A stretch of DNA of 64,000 nt. It comes from Xanthomonas sp. SI (GTDB taxonomy: Bacteria; Pseudomonadota; Gammaproteobacteria; Xanthomonadales; Xanthomonadaceae). Below the pieces are notes generated by a model. That model had not been told where the DNA came from. It was given only the letters and a program-made list of their open reading frames with translations, and made no database searches. Location of the stretch: positions 682,001 through 746,000 of the forward strand of contig NZ_CP051261.1 of the NCBI RefSeq assembly GCF_014236855.1, in the 5' to 3' direction. Shown here piece after piece: positions 10,958 through 23,946 of this stretch. Both the position numbers and the translations under genes were made by a program. Positions within the stretch are counted from its first letter, which is position 1. The number at the start of each line of letters is the position of its first letter.

Positions 10958-12003
10958 GCAGCGACTCCGGGAACGGACGATAAGGCGACCCGGCTGCTGG
11001 CACGCAGGCACAGCCGGGACGGGGCGATGGTAAGCGCAGGCAGTGACTGTTGCTGGCGCAGCGCGTCCAGCACCAGCTGCGCGGCCTGCATGCCGCGTTC
11101 GCGCGGGGCGACCGCGACGGTGGACAGCGGCGGCGTGGCGACGGCGGCTTCGGCGATGTCGTCGAAGCCGATCAAGGCGTAGTCGCGGCCGGCGTGGCGG
11201 CCGCGTTCGGCCAGGCCGCTGGCCAGGCCCAGCGCGACCACGTCGTTGTAGCAGACCAGCGCGGTCGGCAGCGGGTCGCGCGCGCACAGCGCGCCGGCCT
11301 GGCGCGCGGCTTCCAGCCGGGTCGGCGCGCATTCGATCAGCCACGCCGGGTCGGCGGCGATGCCGGCGGCGGCCAGCGCGTCGCGGTAGCCGGAGCGGCG
11401 TTCGGCGCAGGAACTGGACTGGCGGTGGCCGCCGAAGAACGCGATCGCACGATGGCCCAGCGCCAGCAGGTGTTCGGTGGCCAGGCGCGCGCCGCGGCGG
11501 TTGTCCAGCGCCAGCAGCGGCCAGTCGCCGTCCAGCGCGCGGTTGAACAGCAGTACCGGCAGCCGCGTGCCGAGCAACTGGCGCAGCCGCGCCGCGTCGG
11601 TGTTCTCGGTCGGCGACAGAATCAGCGCCGCCGGCTGGTGCTCGATCAGCGAGGCCAGCACGCTGTGCTGGCGCTCCGGCGATTCGCCGGTGCTGCCCAT
11701 CAGCATCACGTAGCCGGCCTCGGCCAGCGCCGCGTCCACGCCGCCGGCGAATTCGGCGAAGAACGGGTTGGCCAGGTCGTTGACCACTAGCGCCACCGCG
11801 TTGGAGGCGCGCCCGCGCAGGCTGGCCGCGCCGCGGTGATAGACGTAGCCCTGCCGCGCGATCTCCGCCGCCACCCGCGCGCGCGTGTCCGCATGCACCA
11901 GCGGGCTGTTGCGCAGCACCAGCGACACGGTCGCCCGCGACACGCCGCAGGCGGCGGCGATGTCGGACACGGTGACGCGTTTGTCGGCGGGGGACGACGG
12001 CAC
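10954..12003 (-). CDS. LacI-family transcriptional regulator
   Basis: A 349-residue repressor. The N-terminal helix-turn-helix and hinge are VSDIAAACGVSRATVSLVLR and DTRARVAAEIARQGY (residues 11-50), followed by a periplasmic-binding-like domain (VALVVNDLANPFFAEFAGGV; FFGGHRQSSSCAERRSGY; IGFDDIAEAA). It is encoded divergently from the GH92 gene and translationally coupled to the sugar transporter. A palindrome in the intergenic region is the likely operator. The inducer is probably mannose or a mannoside, by context. Confidence 0.92.
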   Translation of the reverse strand: MPSSPADKRVTVSDIAAACGVSRATVSLVLRNSPLVHADTRARVAAEIARQGYVYHRGAASLRGRASNAVALVVNDLANPFFAEFAGGVDAALAEAGYVMLMGSTGESPERQHSVLASLIEHQPAALILSPTENTDAARLRQLLGTRLPVLLFNRALDGDWPLLALDNRRGARLATEHLLALGHRAIAFFGGHRQSSSCAERRSGYRDALAAAGIAADPAWLIECAPTRLEAARQAGALCARDPLPTALVCYNDVVALGLASGLAERGRHAGRDYALIGFDDIAEAAVATPPLSTVAVAPRERGMQAAQLVLDALRQQQSLPALTIAPSRLCLRASSRVALSSVPGVAA

Positions 12004-12057
12004 GGCGATTAGACCGGTTCAAAAGGCCGCCCATCCTGCGCCGTCGTGATCGGCTGC

Positions 12058-12081
12058 GCATTTTGCAGTGCAGCAAAATGC
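12058..12081. promoter_or_regulatory. palindromic putative LacI-family operator
   Basis: GCATTTTGC (12058-12066) and GCAAAATGC (12073-12081) form an exact inverted repeat around a 6-base spacer. It lies between the divergent lacI-type gene and the GH92 gene and is the only strong dyad there. Binding by the adjacent regulator is inferred. Confidence 0.65.
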
Positions 12082-12136
12082 ACGGCAGCTTTTGTGGTAT
12101 CCGTTTCTTGGACCGATTCGACCGGGGAAAGAGGCA

Positions 12137-14521
12137 ATGCCCAACACTTGGACCAAGCGCGCGGCCGTCGCGCTGCTGCTCGCCGCCGCCTGGCCGGCGG
12201 CGCACGCCGCCACCAGTTCCGCCGCCGCCAGCCCCGGCGAGCGTGCCGTCGCCGCGGTGGATCCGTTCATCGGCACCGGCGGCGAAGGCCACACCTATCC
12301 CGGCGCCACGGTGCCGTTCGGCATGGTCCAGCTGAGCCCGGACACGCGCATCCAGCCGCGCAAGGATGCCTACGGATGGGCCGCCGGTTACCGCTACGAC
12401 GACCGCAGCCTGGTCGGCTTCTCGCACACCCACTTCTCCGGCACCGGCCATTCCGACCTGGGCGACGTGTTGCTGATGCCGATCAGCGGCGCGGTGCGGC
12501 TGGAGCGCGGCGATCCGGACAAGCCCGGCAGCGGCTACAGCTCGCGCTTCCGCCACGACGACGAACGTGCCGAGCCCGGCTACTACGCGGTGACCCTGGA
12601 CGACTACAAGGTGCGCGCCGAACTCACCGCCAGCGCGCGCGCCGGCGTGCACCGCTACACCTTCCCCAAGGGCCAGCCGGCGCACGTGCTGCTGGACTTG
12701 CGCACCAGCATGTACGACTACACCGGCAAGATCAGCTGGTCGCGGCTGCGCGTGCGCGCCGACGGCACCGTCACCGGCTTCCGCGAAACCCGCGGCTGGG
12801 CGCCAGGGCGGCAGCTGTACTTCGCGCTGCGCTTCTCGCAGCCGCTGCGCGGCCATGCCTTGCAAAACACCGAGCAGGACATCCCGTACAAGGGCTTCCC
12901 GCCACCGGGCGATAACGACCCCGCGCAGCGCGCGCAGATCGAAGGCCGCCAGCTGGTGGCCAGCTTCGACTTCGGCCAGGCCACGCGCGAGCCGCTGCTG
13001 GTGAAGGTGTCGATCTCTCCGGTCAGCGAGGACAGCGCCATCGCCAACCTCGATGCCGAGGTGCCGGGCTGGGACTTCGACGGCGTGCGCCGCGCGGCAC
13101 GCACGCAATGGGCGCAGGCGCTGGGTGCGGTCGAAGTGGACGCGCCGGCAACGCAGCGCACCCAGTTCTACACCGCGCTGTACCACAGCCTGCTCGGCCC
13201 CACGCTGTTCATGGACAGCGACGGTCGCTATCGCGGGCCGGACAACGCCGTGCACCAGGCGCAGGGCTACACCAACTACTCGACATTCTCGCTGTGGGAT
13301 ACCTACCGCGCGCTGCATCCGCTGCTGACCTTGGTGCAGCCGCCGCAACGTACCAACGACATCGTCAACTCGCTGCTCGCGCACCGCAAAAACAGTCCGA
13401 ATGGGGTGCTGCCGGTGTGGTCGTTCCAGGGCCTGGAGACCTGGTGCATGATCGGCTACCACGCCGTGCCGGTGATCGCCGACGCCTACATGAAAGGCAT
13501 CCGCGGCTACGACACCAACGCCGCGCTGGAGGCGATGGTCGCCAGCGCCGACTACGGCCCCTACGACGGCATCGCGCAATATCGCGAGCTGGGCTACGTG
13601 CCGATCGATGAGGAAGGCGAGGCCGCGTCCAAGACCCTGGAATACGCGTTCGACGACTGGACCATCGCGCGCATGGCGCAGGCGATGGGCCGCACCGAGG
13701 TGGCCAGCGAATTCGGCAAGCGCGCCGGCAACTGGCAGCATGCCTTCGACGCCGACACCGGCTTCATGCGCGCGCGCAAGCGCGACGGCAGCTTCCGCGA
13801 ACCGTTCGATCCCAGTGCCAGCGGCTACGGCAGCGACTACACCGAAGGCAACGCCTGGCAGTACTCGTGGTACGTGCCGCAGGACGTGGCCGGCCTGGCC
13901 CGCGCGCACGGCGGCGAGGACAAGCTGCTGGCGCGGCTGGACCAGGTGTTCGAGGCCAAGGTCGATCCCAAGGTGTTCGAGCACATGGAAGACATCACCG
14001 GCTTGATCGGCTGGTACGCGCACGGCAACGAACCCAGCCACCACGTCGCCTACCTGTACGCCTACGCAGGCCAGCCCTGGCGTACCCAGGCGCGGCTGCA
14101 GCAGATCATGCGCAGCCAGTACGCGGCGCGTCCCGACGGGCTGGCCGGCAACGACGACCTGGGGCAGATGTCGGCCTGGTACGTGTTTACCGCGCTGGGT
14201 TTCTATCCGGTGGCGCCGGCCAGCAACCAGTACATCATCGGCCGCCCGTTTCTGCCGCACGCGATCCTGGCGCTGCCCAACGGCAAGCGCTTCAGCATCG
14301 TCGCCGACGGCCTGGACGACGCGCATCCCTACATCGGCAGCGTCACCCTCAACGGCCGCCCGCTGGACCGCGCCTTCCTGCGCCACGAGGAAATCATGGC
14401 CGGCGGCGAACTGCGCTTCACCCTGCAGGCCGAGCCGAACAAGACCTGGGCCGCGGGCGAGGGCGCGGAGCGGGCGTATTCGATGAGCGAAGGCGGGGAA
14501 GGCGCGCAGCGGGGGCAGTAA
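12137..14521 (+). CDS. GH92 family alpha-mannosidase, secreted
   Basis: A 794-residue glycoside hydrolase of family 92, which cleaves alpha-mannosides, typically alpha-1,2 linkages of N-glycans, by inversion in a calcium-dependent way. The start at 12137 follows GAAAGAGG and gives a signal peptide (KRAAVALLLAAAWPAAHA), so export to the periplasm or beyond is expected. Family landmarks are DPFIGTGGEGHTYPGATVPF, GFSHTHFSGTGHSDLGDVLL, SLWDTYRALHPLL and the C-terminal GNDDLGQMSAWYVFTALGFY. It is divergent from a regulator, transporter and isomerase, giving a compact pathway: release, import and isomerisation of mannose. Confidence 0.93.
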   Translation: MPNTWTKRAAVALLLAAAWPAAHAATSSAAASPGERAVAAVDPFIGTGGEGHTYPGATVPFGMVQLSPDTRIQPRKDAYGWAAGYRYDDRSLVGFSHTHFSGTGHSDLGDVLLMPISGAVRLERGDPDKPGSGYSSRFRHDDERAEPGYYAVTLDDYKVRAELTASARAGVHRYTFPKGQPAHVLLDLRTSMYDYTGKISWSRLRVRADGTVTGFRETRGWAPGRQLYFALRFSQPLRGHALQNTEQDIPYKGFPPPGDNDPAQRAQIEGRQLVASFDFGQATREPLLVKVSISPVSEDSAIANLDAEVPGWDFDGVRRAARTQWAQALGAVEVDAPATQRTQFYTALYHSLLGPTLFMDSDGRYRGPDNAVHQAQGYTNYSTFSLWDTYRALHPLLTLVQPPQRTNDIVNSLLAHRKNSPNGVLPVWSFQGLETWCMIGYHAVPVIADAYMKGIRGYDTNAALEAMVASADYGPYDGIAQYRELGYVPIDEEGEAASKTLEYAFDDWTIARMAQAMGRTEVASEFGKRAGNWQHAFDADTGFMRARKRDGSFREPFDPSASGYGSDYTEGNAWQYSWYVPQDVAGLARAHGGEDKLLARLDQVFEAKVDPKVFEHMEDITGLIGWYAHGNEPSHHVAYLYAYAGQPWRTQARLQQIMRSQYAARPDGLAGNDDLGQMSAWYVFTALGFYPVAPASNQYIIGRPFLPHAILALPNGKRFSIVADGLDDAHPYIGSVTLNGRPLDRAFLRHEEIMAGGELRFTLQAEPNKTWAAGEGAERAYSMSEGGEGAQRGQ

Positions 14522-14639
14522 GCGCGGCCCGCCAGTGGGTCGTGCCGAGGTCGTGCAGCGCTGTGCGACCGCAGGGGGCCTACTTGAACATGGGGTTTCC
14601 TCTCGAGTGGGTGCGGGCGTCATCCGGCGCCCGTGTGCG

Positions 14640-15422
14640 TCAGACGGTCGGCACCGTGCCGCCATCGATGGTGTATTCGGCACCGGAGATGGAGGCCGCA
14701 CGCGGCGAGACCAGGAAGGCGATCAGGTCGGCGACTTCGTCCGGCATGGCGGGGCGCCCCAGCGGAATGCCGCCCAGTGAGTCCATCACCAGCTGTCTGC
14801 CGCCGTCGCGATCCGTGCCTGCCTGGGCCGCGACGCGTTCGACCAGCGCCGCGGAGGCTTCCGTGTCGATCCAGCCCGGCGACACGCGCACGACGCGCAC
14901 GCCCTTGGGGGTGACCTCCTTGGACAGCGCCTTGCTGTAGGTCGACAGCGCCGCCTTCGCCGCCGCGTACGCCATGGTCGCCTCGGGTAGCGGCAACAGG
15001 CGCTGGATCGAGGTGACGTGGAGGATCACGCCGGCGCCCTGCGCCAGCATCGCCGGCAGCAATGCGCGGTCCAGCCGCACGGCCGACATCAGATTCAGGT
15101 CGAGCGCCCGCGTCCATTGCGTGTCGTCCAGCGCGGCGAAACCGCCCGCCGGCGCCGACGAACCGCCCACCACGTTGACCAGGATGTCGATCCCCCCGAG
15201 ATGCTGAATCGCCGCATCGGCGGCGCGGCGGGCGCCGTCGGCCGTGGCGAGATCGGCGGCGAGATAGTGGACGCCGGCGACCGCTTGCGCGGGCGGCGAG
15301 AGCGCCGTCGCGACCACGCGGGCATCGGCCTGGGTCAGTGCGCGGACCACCGCGGCGCCTGTCCCGCGCGTGCCGCCGGTGACCAGCGCGCGTTGGCCGG
15401 CGAGGCGCAGATCGAAGCTCAT
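14640..15422 (-). CDS. SDR-family oxidoreductase
   Basis: A 260-residue classical short-chain dehydrogenase. It has the NADP-binding [11 protein letters not shown] near residue 15, the NVVGG loop, catalytic Ser in HVTSIQRL and the YAAAK motif (Tyr and Lys). The tail GGTVPTV follows the family TIDGG segment. The substrate is unknown. Its start overlaps the stop of the SnoaL-like gene (ATGA, 15419-15422), so the two are co-translated, and a LysR regulator is divergent. Confidence 0.9.
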   Translation of the reverse strand: MSFDLRLAGQRALVTGGTRGTGAAVVRALTQADARVVATALSPPAQAVAGVHYLAADLATADGARRAADAAIQHLGGIDILVNVVGGSSAPAGGFAALDDTQWTRALDLNLMSAVRLDRALLPAMLAQGAGVILHVTSIQRLLPLPEATMAYAAAKAALSTYSKALSKEVTPKGVRVVRVSPGWIDTEASAALVERVAAQAGTDRDGGRQLVMDSLGGIPLGRPAMPDEVADLIAFLVSPRAASISGAEYTIDGGTVPTV

Positions 15423-15748
15423 GGCGCGATCTCCAGCGTGGCGATCCGGCCGCGCTCGAGCGTGAAGACGTAGCGCAGGTCCACCGGACTGCCGGGGAAA
15501 TCGCCAGCGACGTGTCCGGTCACGATGTAGCGCTGGCCGTCCTGCTGCAGCGTGCGCGGCTCGGTGGTGTAGGTGTAGCGGGTGGAGGTGTCCGCTTTCC
15601 AGGCTTCGATCGCCGCTTGCCCTTGATGGGTCTTGCCCTCGTCGCGGACGCTGCCGTTCGGGGTGAAGCAGTGGGCGACGGCCCGGCCGTCCTGGGTGTC
15701 CGCCTGGAAGTAGGCGGCGATCGGCTCGGGCAGGTTCAGTGCGTTCAT
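15419..15748 (-). CDS. SnoaL-like/NTF2-fold protein
   Basis: A 109-residue protein resembling small NTF2-fold SnoaL_2 proteins ([58 protein letters not shown]). In many proteobacteria such proteins sit beside an SDR and a LysR gene, as here. The ATG at 15748 starts at the fold; an upstream frame extension reaches the divergent promoter region. It may be a small isomerase or binding partner. No substrate can be read from the sequence. Confidence 0.82.
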   Translation of the reverse strand: MNALNLPEPIAAYFQADTQDGRAVAHCFTPNGSVRDEGKTHQGQAAIEAWKADTSTRYTYTTEPRTLQQDGQRYIVTGHVAGDFPGSPVDLRYVFTLERGRIATLEIAP

Positions 15749-15848
15749 CGGCTTTGTTCCTTCTGGGTCCATGGACGCAGAGTGGCGCGACCGCACCGAT
15801 AAGAAAATCGCCTACTATCCGATCAAGCTATGTAGAAATGGATGCACA

Positions 15849-16763
15849 ATGCGCGGCGCGGAGTTTGCGGAACTGAAGGCGTTCGTAGCAGTGGTGGAAC
15901 GCGGCAGCTTCGCCCGCGCGGCCGATCATCTAGGCCTGTCGCGGTCCGCGCTCTCGCAGGTGGTCCGACAACTGGAATCGCGCTTGGGCGTGCGCCTGTT
16001 GAACCGGACCACGCGCAGCGTCTCGCCGACCGAACCGGGACAACGCCTGCACGAACGGATCGCACCGATGCTGCGCGAGATGGACGACGCCGTCGCGCAG
16101 GCGGTCGGCAGCAACGCGCGCGCCGCCGGCACATTGCGGATCAACACGCTCAGCATGGCGGCGAAGAACGTGATCGCGCCGCGCCTGGGCCGCTTCGCGC
16201 GCGCGCATCCGCAGGTGGTGCTCGACATCGTCATCGACGACGGCCTGAGCGACATCGCCGGCGAGGGCTTCGACGCCGGCATTCGCGTCGGCGGACGCCT
16301 GCAGAAGGACATGGTGGCGGTGCGTCTCACCCCGGACATCGAACTGCTCGCCGTGGCCTCGCCCGACTACTTGGCGCGGCACGGCGAGCCGAAGACCCCG
16401 GCCGACCTGGCGCGTCATGCCTGCATCAACTGGCGCTTTCCCGGCAGCGGCCGGATCGCGGGCTGGGAGTTCCGGAAGAAGGGCAGGAGCACCGAGGTGT
16501 TCGGCGAAGGCCAGGTGATCGCCAATCACCAGGACATCGTCGTGCCCGCCGCACTGCAGGGGTTGGGCATCACCTACGCCTACAACGACGACGGCATCGC
16601 CGATGCCCTGCGGGACGGCCGCCTCAAGCGCGTGCTGGCCGACTGGTCGCCGACGGCGCCCGGCCTGTATCTCTACTACTCAAGCCGCCGCTACATGCTT
16701 CCGGCATTGCGTGCGTTCATCGACTGCCTGCTCGATCGGGACCTGGGCCAGCTCGGAACATGA
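15849..16763 (+). CDS. LysR-family transcriptional regulator
   Basis: A 304-residue LysR protein. The winged helix-turn-helix is at residues 5-65 (FVAVVERGSFARAADHLGLS; VVRQLESRLGVRLLNRTTR), with an effector-binding domain afterwards (DAGIRVGGRLQKDMVAVRLT). The CrgA/DsdC-like RTTRSVSPTEPG motif is typical of regulators of neighbouring SDR genes. The ATG at 15849 is used because it places the domain at residue 8; an in-frame ATG at 15771 lies in the divergent promoter region. It probably activates the divergent SnoaL-SDR pair. Confidence 0.92.
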   Translation: MRGAEFAELKAFVAVVERGSFARAADHLGLSRSALSQVVRQLESRLGVRLLNRTTRSVSPTEPGQRLHERIAPMLREMDDAVAQAVGSNARAAGTLRINTLSMAAKNVIAPRLGRFARAHPQVVLDIVIDDGLSDIAGEGFDAGIRVGGRLQKDMVAVRLTPDIELLAVASPDYLARHGEPKTPADLARHACINWRFPGSGRIAGWEFRKKGRSTEVFGEGQVIANHQDIVVPAALQGLGITYAYNDDGIADALRDGRLKRVLADWSPTAPGLYLYYSSRRYMLPALRAFIDCLLDRDLGQLGT

Positions 16764-17455
16764 TCGACAGCGGAGGGCGGTAGCGTCGGATCGCCTGGTT
16801 CTCGAACCGGCCATGAGTGCCACGGTCGTCATCGACCCCGCCTGTGGCATCGCTACTCGCTGCGTTGCGCCCGTTCCCGGTTTCGATCGGCCTTGGCTGG
16901 CTTGCCTCGCGCTCGGTAGGCGAGCGTGATCGGCACTGCCGCTCTACGCTTGAGGTGGCGTAGTCGGGTCGGTCGGACGACATCCTTATATCGGCCACGC
17001 CGCCCGCAACGGCCAGCACGCCGGCGCCATCATGCGCACACCTATGGTGCGACGGCAGTAACGTCACGGTGAGCAGCCAGTGGCGAGCGCGTGAACGCTT
17101 GATGACGTTAAGACGTTCGCGTCGCCGCAGGTGCGCCACGGTTTCTTCGCAAATGCCCGGGCGGCGGCGTTTTGGCGCCGATGCCGCACTTCGCCGTCGC
17201 GCATGCCTCGTGTGCCGATGTATGCGCCTGCTTAATGCCATGAACACATTTCATTGGCATCGGCTGTGGTCTTGTGGCGCCTGTCGCATCGCATCGAGCG
17301 GCATTGGCGCCACGGCGCCGAATCCGATTGCGGATGCGGCACATCGTGCAGGCGCATTCCGTCTCCGTCTTGTGCGACGTCTGATTCCTACCGCCGATGG
17401 CGATCGCTGCGGTCTGGATCGTGCACTCCTCATTGACGCCGAACGGGATATCCGA
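16764..17455. other. intergenic region before glgE
   Basis: About 690 bases without a supportable gene. A frame in phase with glgE stays open back to 17069, so glgE could start further upstream, but that part has no recognisable domain. No RNA gene or terminator is evident. Confidence 0.5.
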
Positions 17456-20400
17456 ATGCATGTCTGCCTGCTGTCCCCCTTGAGCAACCTCGATACGGCC
17501 GCGCTGGAGGCGGCCATGGCGGCCGCACAGGCCAACGGTTGCGACCACGTGATCTTGCCCAACCCGTTCGCGCAGGACCCGCAAGGGCGGCTGGCGGACC
17601 CGGCCGCCGACGATGCCGACGGCGACGCGCAATTGCAGCAGTGGCTGGCGCTGGCGCAGAAACACGGCCTGAAGCTGTTGGTCGATCTGCGCATCGACGA
17701 GATCGGCGGCGGCAGCCGCCTGCTGCAGGAACATCCGCACTGGTTCCGCGCGCGCACCTCGGCGCTGCCGGATCCGCGCACGCAGCGCGGCACACCCGAG
17801 ATCGCCCAGGGCCGCTTCGCCTATGCGGAAGAGGGCGCGGGCCTGGCGCAATGGTGGAGCGTGCGCCTGCGCGACTGGCTGCGCAGCGGCCTGGCCGGCT
17901 TCCGCGTGCTGCAGCCGCAGCGCGTGCCGGCCACGTTGTGGCGCAGCCTGATCGCCGACGTGCAGGCGCAGGTGCCCGAGGCGACCTTCCTGGCCTGGAC
18001 CCCCGGCCTGGGCCTGGAGGCCTTGCGCGGACTGCACGGCGCCGGCTTCGATGCGGCGTTCTCGTCGCTGGCCTGGTGGGACGGACGCGGCAGCTGGTTC
18101 TTCGACGAAGACGTGGCGCTGCGCAGCCTGGCGCGTCGCGTCGTCGCCACCATCGATCCCGATGCGCCGAGCGAAGCGCAGCCGCCGTTGCGGCGCGCGC
18201 AACGCGCCCGGTTGGCGTCCGCGTTCGGCGATGCCTGGGCGATCGCCGAACCCACCGTCCTGCCGGCACCGATGGACACCGACGCCGACGAAGCGCAGGC
18301 GCTCCCGGCTGAGGCCACGCACGACCTGCGCCTGCGTCCGCTGCTGCGCGACGGCGCGCTGACCGCGGTCGCGGTGGAACCGCTCGGCGCCGCGCCGTGG
18401 CTGGTGCTGCTCAACAGCGACCACGATCATCTGCTACCGGTACCGGGATCTGCCTTGCTACGCCTGCTCGGCGACAGCGAATCCCTGCTCAGCGACCAGG
18501 GCGAACCGATCCAGGGCGACCAGGGCGGCACCCTGGAAGCGGGCGAAGTCCGCGTCTACCGTAGCGTGCCGGCGCGTCCGGTGCTGGCCGCCGCGCGCGC
18601 GCGCACGCCGGCCGATGTCGCCGCCGCGGCGGCGCGGATCTGCATTGAGACGGTGACGCCCTCGGTGGACGATGGCCGCTTCCCGGTCAAGCGCACCGTC
18701 GGCGACCGCATCTGCGTGGAAGCCGATGCGTTCTGCGATGGCCACGACCGCATTGCGGTGGCCTTGCTGTGGCGCGCCGCCGATGCACGCACCTGGTCCA
18801 CCGCGCCGATGCGCGCGTTGGGTAACGACCGCTGGCGCGGCGAATTCCCGCTGGAACGGCTGGGCCGCTACGAGTTCCGGATCGAGGCCTGGCGCGACGT
18901 GTTCGCCACCACCCACGCCGACCTGGAAAAGAAGCGCGCCGCCGGGACCTTGCTGCCGGTGGACGTGCAGGAAGCGCTGGCCCAGGTCGAGGCGGCGCGC
19001 GCGCGCAGCCGCGGCGCGCTGGCCGCGCGATTGAAGGCGATCGTCGCTCGCATCATGCGCAGCGAGGGCCTCTCGGCAACTGCGGAAATCCTGCTCGAAC
19101 CCGGCACCGCCGAGGCCATGGCGCGCGCCGACGACAAGCCGTTCCGCACCGAATACCCGATGACCTTCCGCGTCGAGGCCGAGCGCCGCGGTGCGCATTT
19201 CTCCAGTTGGTACGAACTGTTCCCGCGTTCGCAGAGCGGCGACCTCGCGCGCCACGGCACCTTCGACGATGTGATCGCGCGCCTGCCGCATATCCGCGCG
19301 ATGGGCTTCGACGTGCTGTACATGCCGCCGATCCATCCGATCGGCGAGAAGAACCGCAAGGGCTGCAACAACGCGGTCAACGCGCAACCTGGCGAGCCCG
19401 GCAGCCCATACGCGATCGGTTCGGCCGACGGTGGGCATACCGAGGTGCATGCAGAACTCGGCGGTCTGGAAGGCTTCCGCCGGCTGCGCGCCGCCGCCGC
19501 CGCGCAGGGCCTGGAACTGGCGCTGGATTTCGCGATCCAATGCGCGCCGGACCATCCGTGGCTGCGCGAACATCCGGACTGGTTCACCTGGCGTGCCGAC
19601 GGCTCGATCCCGTACGCGGAGAATCCGCCGAAGAAATACCAGGACATCGTCAACGTCGATTTCTACGCCAGCGGTGCCGTGCCGGAGCTATGGAACGCGC
19701 TGCGCGACGCGGTGCTGTTCTGGGTCAACGAAGGCGTCCACCTGTTCCGCGTCGACAATCCGCACACCAAGCCGTTCCCGTTCTGGGAATGGCTGATCGC
19801 GGAAGTGCGCGGCCGCCATCCCCAAGTCGTGTTCCTGTCCGAAGCCTTCACCCGGCCCAAGCCGATGTACCGGCTGGCCAAGGTCGGCTTCTCGCAGTCC
19901 TACACCTACTTCACCTGGCGCCAGCACAAGACCGAACTGCAGGCCTACATCGAAGAACTCAACGCCGGCACGCCGCGTGAGTGCTTCCGTCCGCATTTCT
20001 TCGTCAACACACCGGACATCAACCCGGTGTTCCTGCAACAGAGCGGCCGCGGCGGCCACCTGATCCGCGCCGCGCTGGCGACCACGCTGTCGGGCCTGTG
20101 GGGCATGTACCAGGGCTTCGAACTGTGCGAGGCCACGCCGCTGGCGCCGGGCAAGGAGGAATACCTGGATTCGGAGAAATATCAGTTGCGCGTGTGGCCC
20201 GAGCGCACGCCCGGCGACATCGTCGATGAGATCACCCGCCTCAACCTGCTACGCCGCCAGCACCCGGAACTGCAGTCGCACCTGGGCACGCGCTTCTATC
20301 TCGCGCACAACGACCAGGTGCTGTACTTCGGCAAGTTCCTCGACGAAGCGCACCTGGCGCGCAGCCGCAGCCTGGTGCTGGTGGCGATCAGCCTGGACCC

Positions 20401-20586
20401 GCATAGCGCGCAAGACGCACAGATCGAAGTGCCGCTGTGGGAACTGGGCCTGCCCGACCATGCCAGCGTCGCCGTGCAGGACCTGTGGGACGGCCACGCC
20501 TTCGCCTGGCACGGCAAACAGCAAACCATTCGCCTCGATCCGTCGCGGCCGTTTTCCCTATGGCGTATCCGCGCCGGAGCCACTTC

Positions 20587-20590
<4 letters not shown>
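17456..20590 (+). CDS. glgE: alpha-1,4-glucan:maltose-1-phosphate maltosyltransferase
   Basis: Transfers maltose from maltose-1-phosphate onto alpha-1,4-glucan. The conserved part is the C-terminal two thirds: [34 protein letters not shown], the nucleophile Asp in [14 protein letters not shown] (about residue 765), the acid Glu in [10 protein letters not shown] (about 792) and [13 protein letters not shown]. At about 1044 residues it is much longer than the roughly 660-700 residues of actinobacterial enzymes. The extra N-terminal half looks like a degenerate GH13-type domain ([28 protein letters not shown]). The start is uncertain, since the frame is open 129 codons further up. It overlaps treS by ATGA. 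Confidence 0.93.

Positions 20591-23942
<3,352 letters not shown>

Positions 23943-23946
<4 letters not shown>

Noticed and set aside
9653..14701. Antisense frame of 1682 codons spanning transporter, regulator and mannosidase
   Set aside because: Only its last 434 codons (the sugar transporter) show a protein family. The rest is antisense to GH92 and out of frame with lacI, an effect of high GC.
17069..17455. N-terminal extension of GlgE
   Set aside because: In frame but rich in Arg and Cys with no domain. The start at 17456 is preferred, though not certain.
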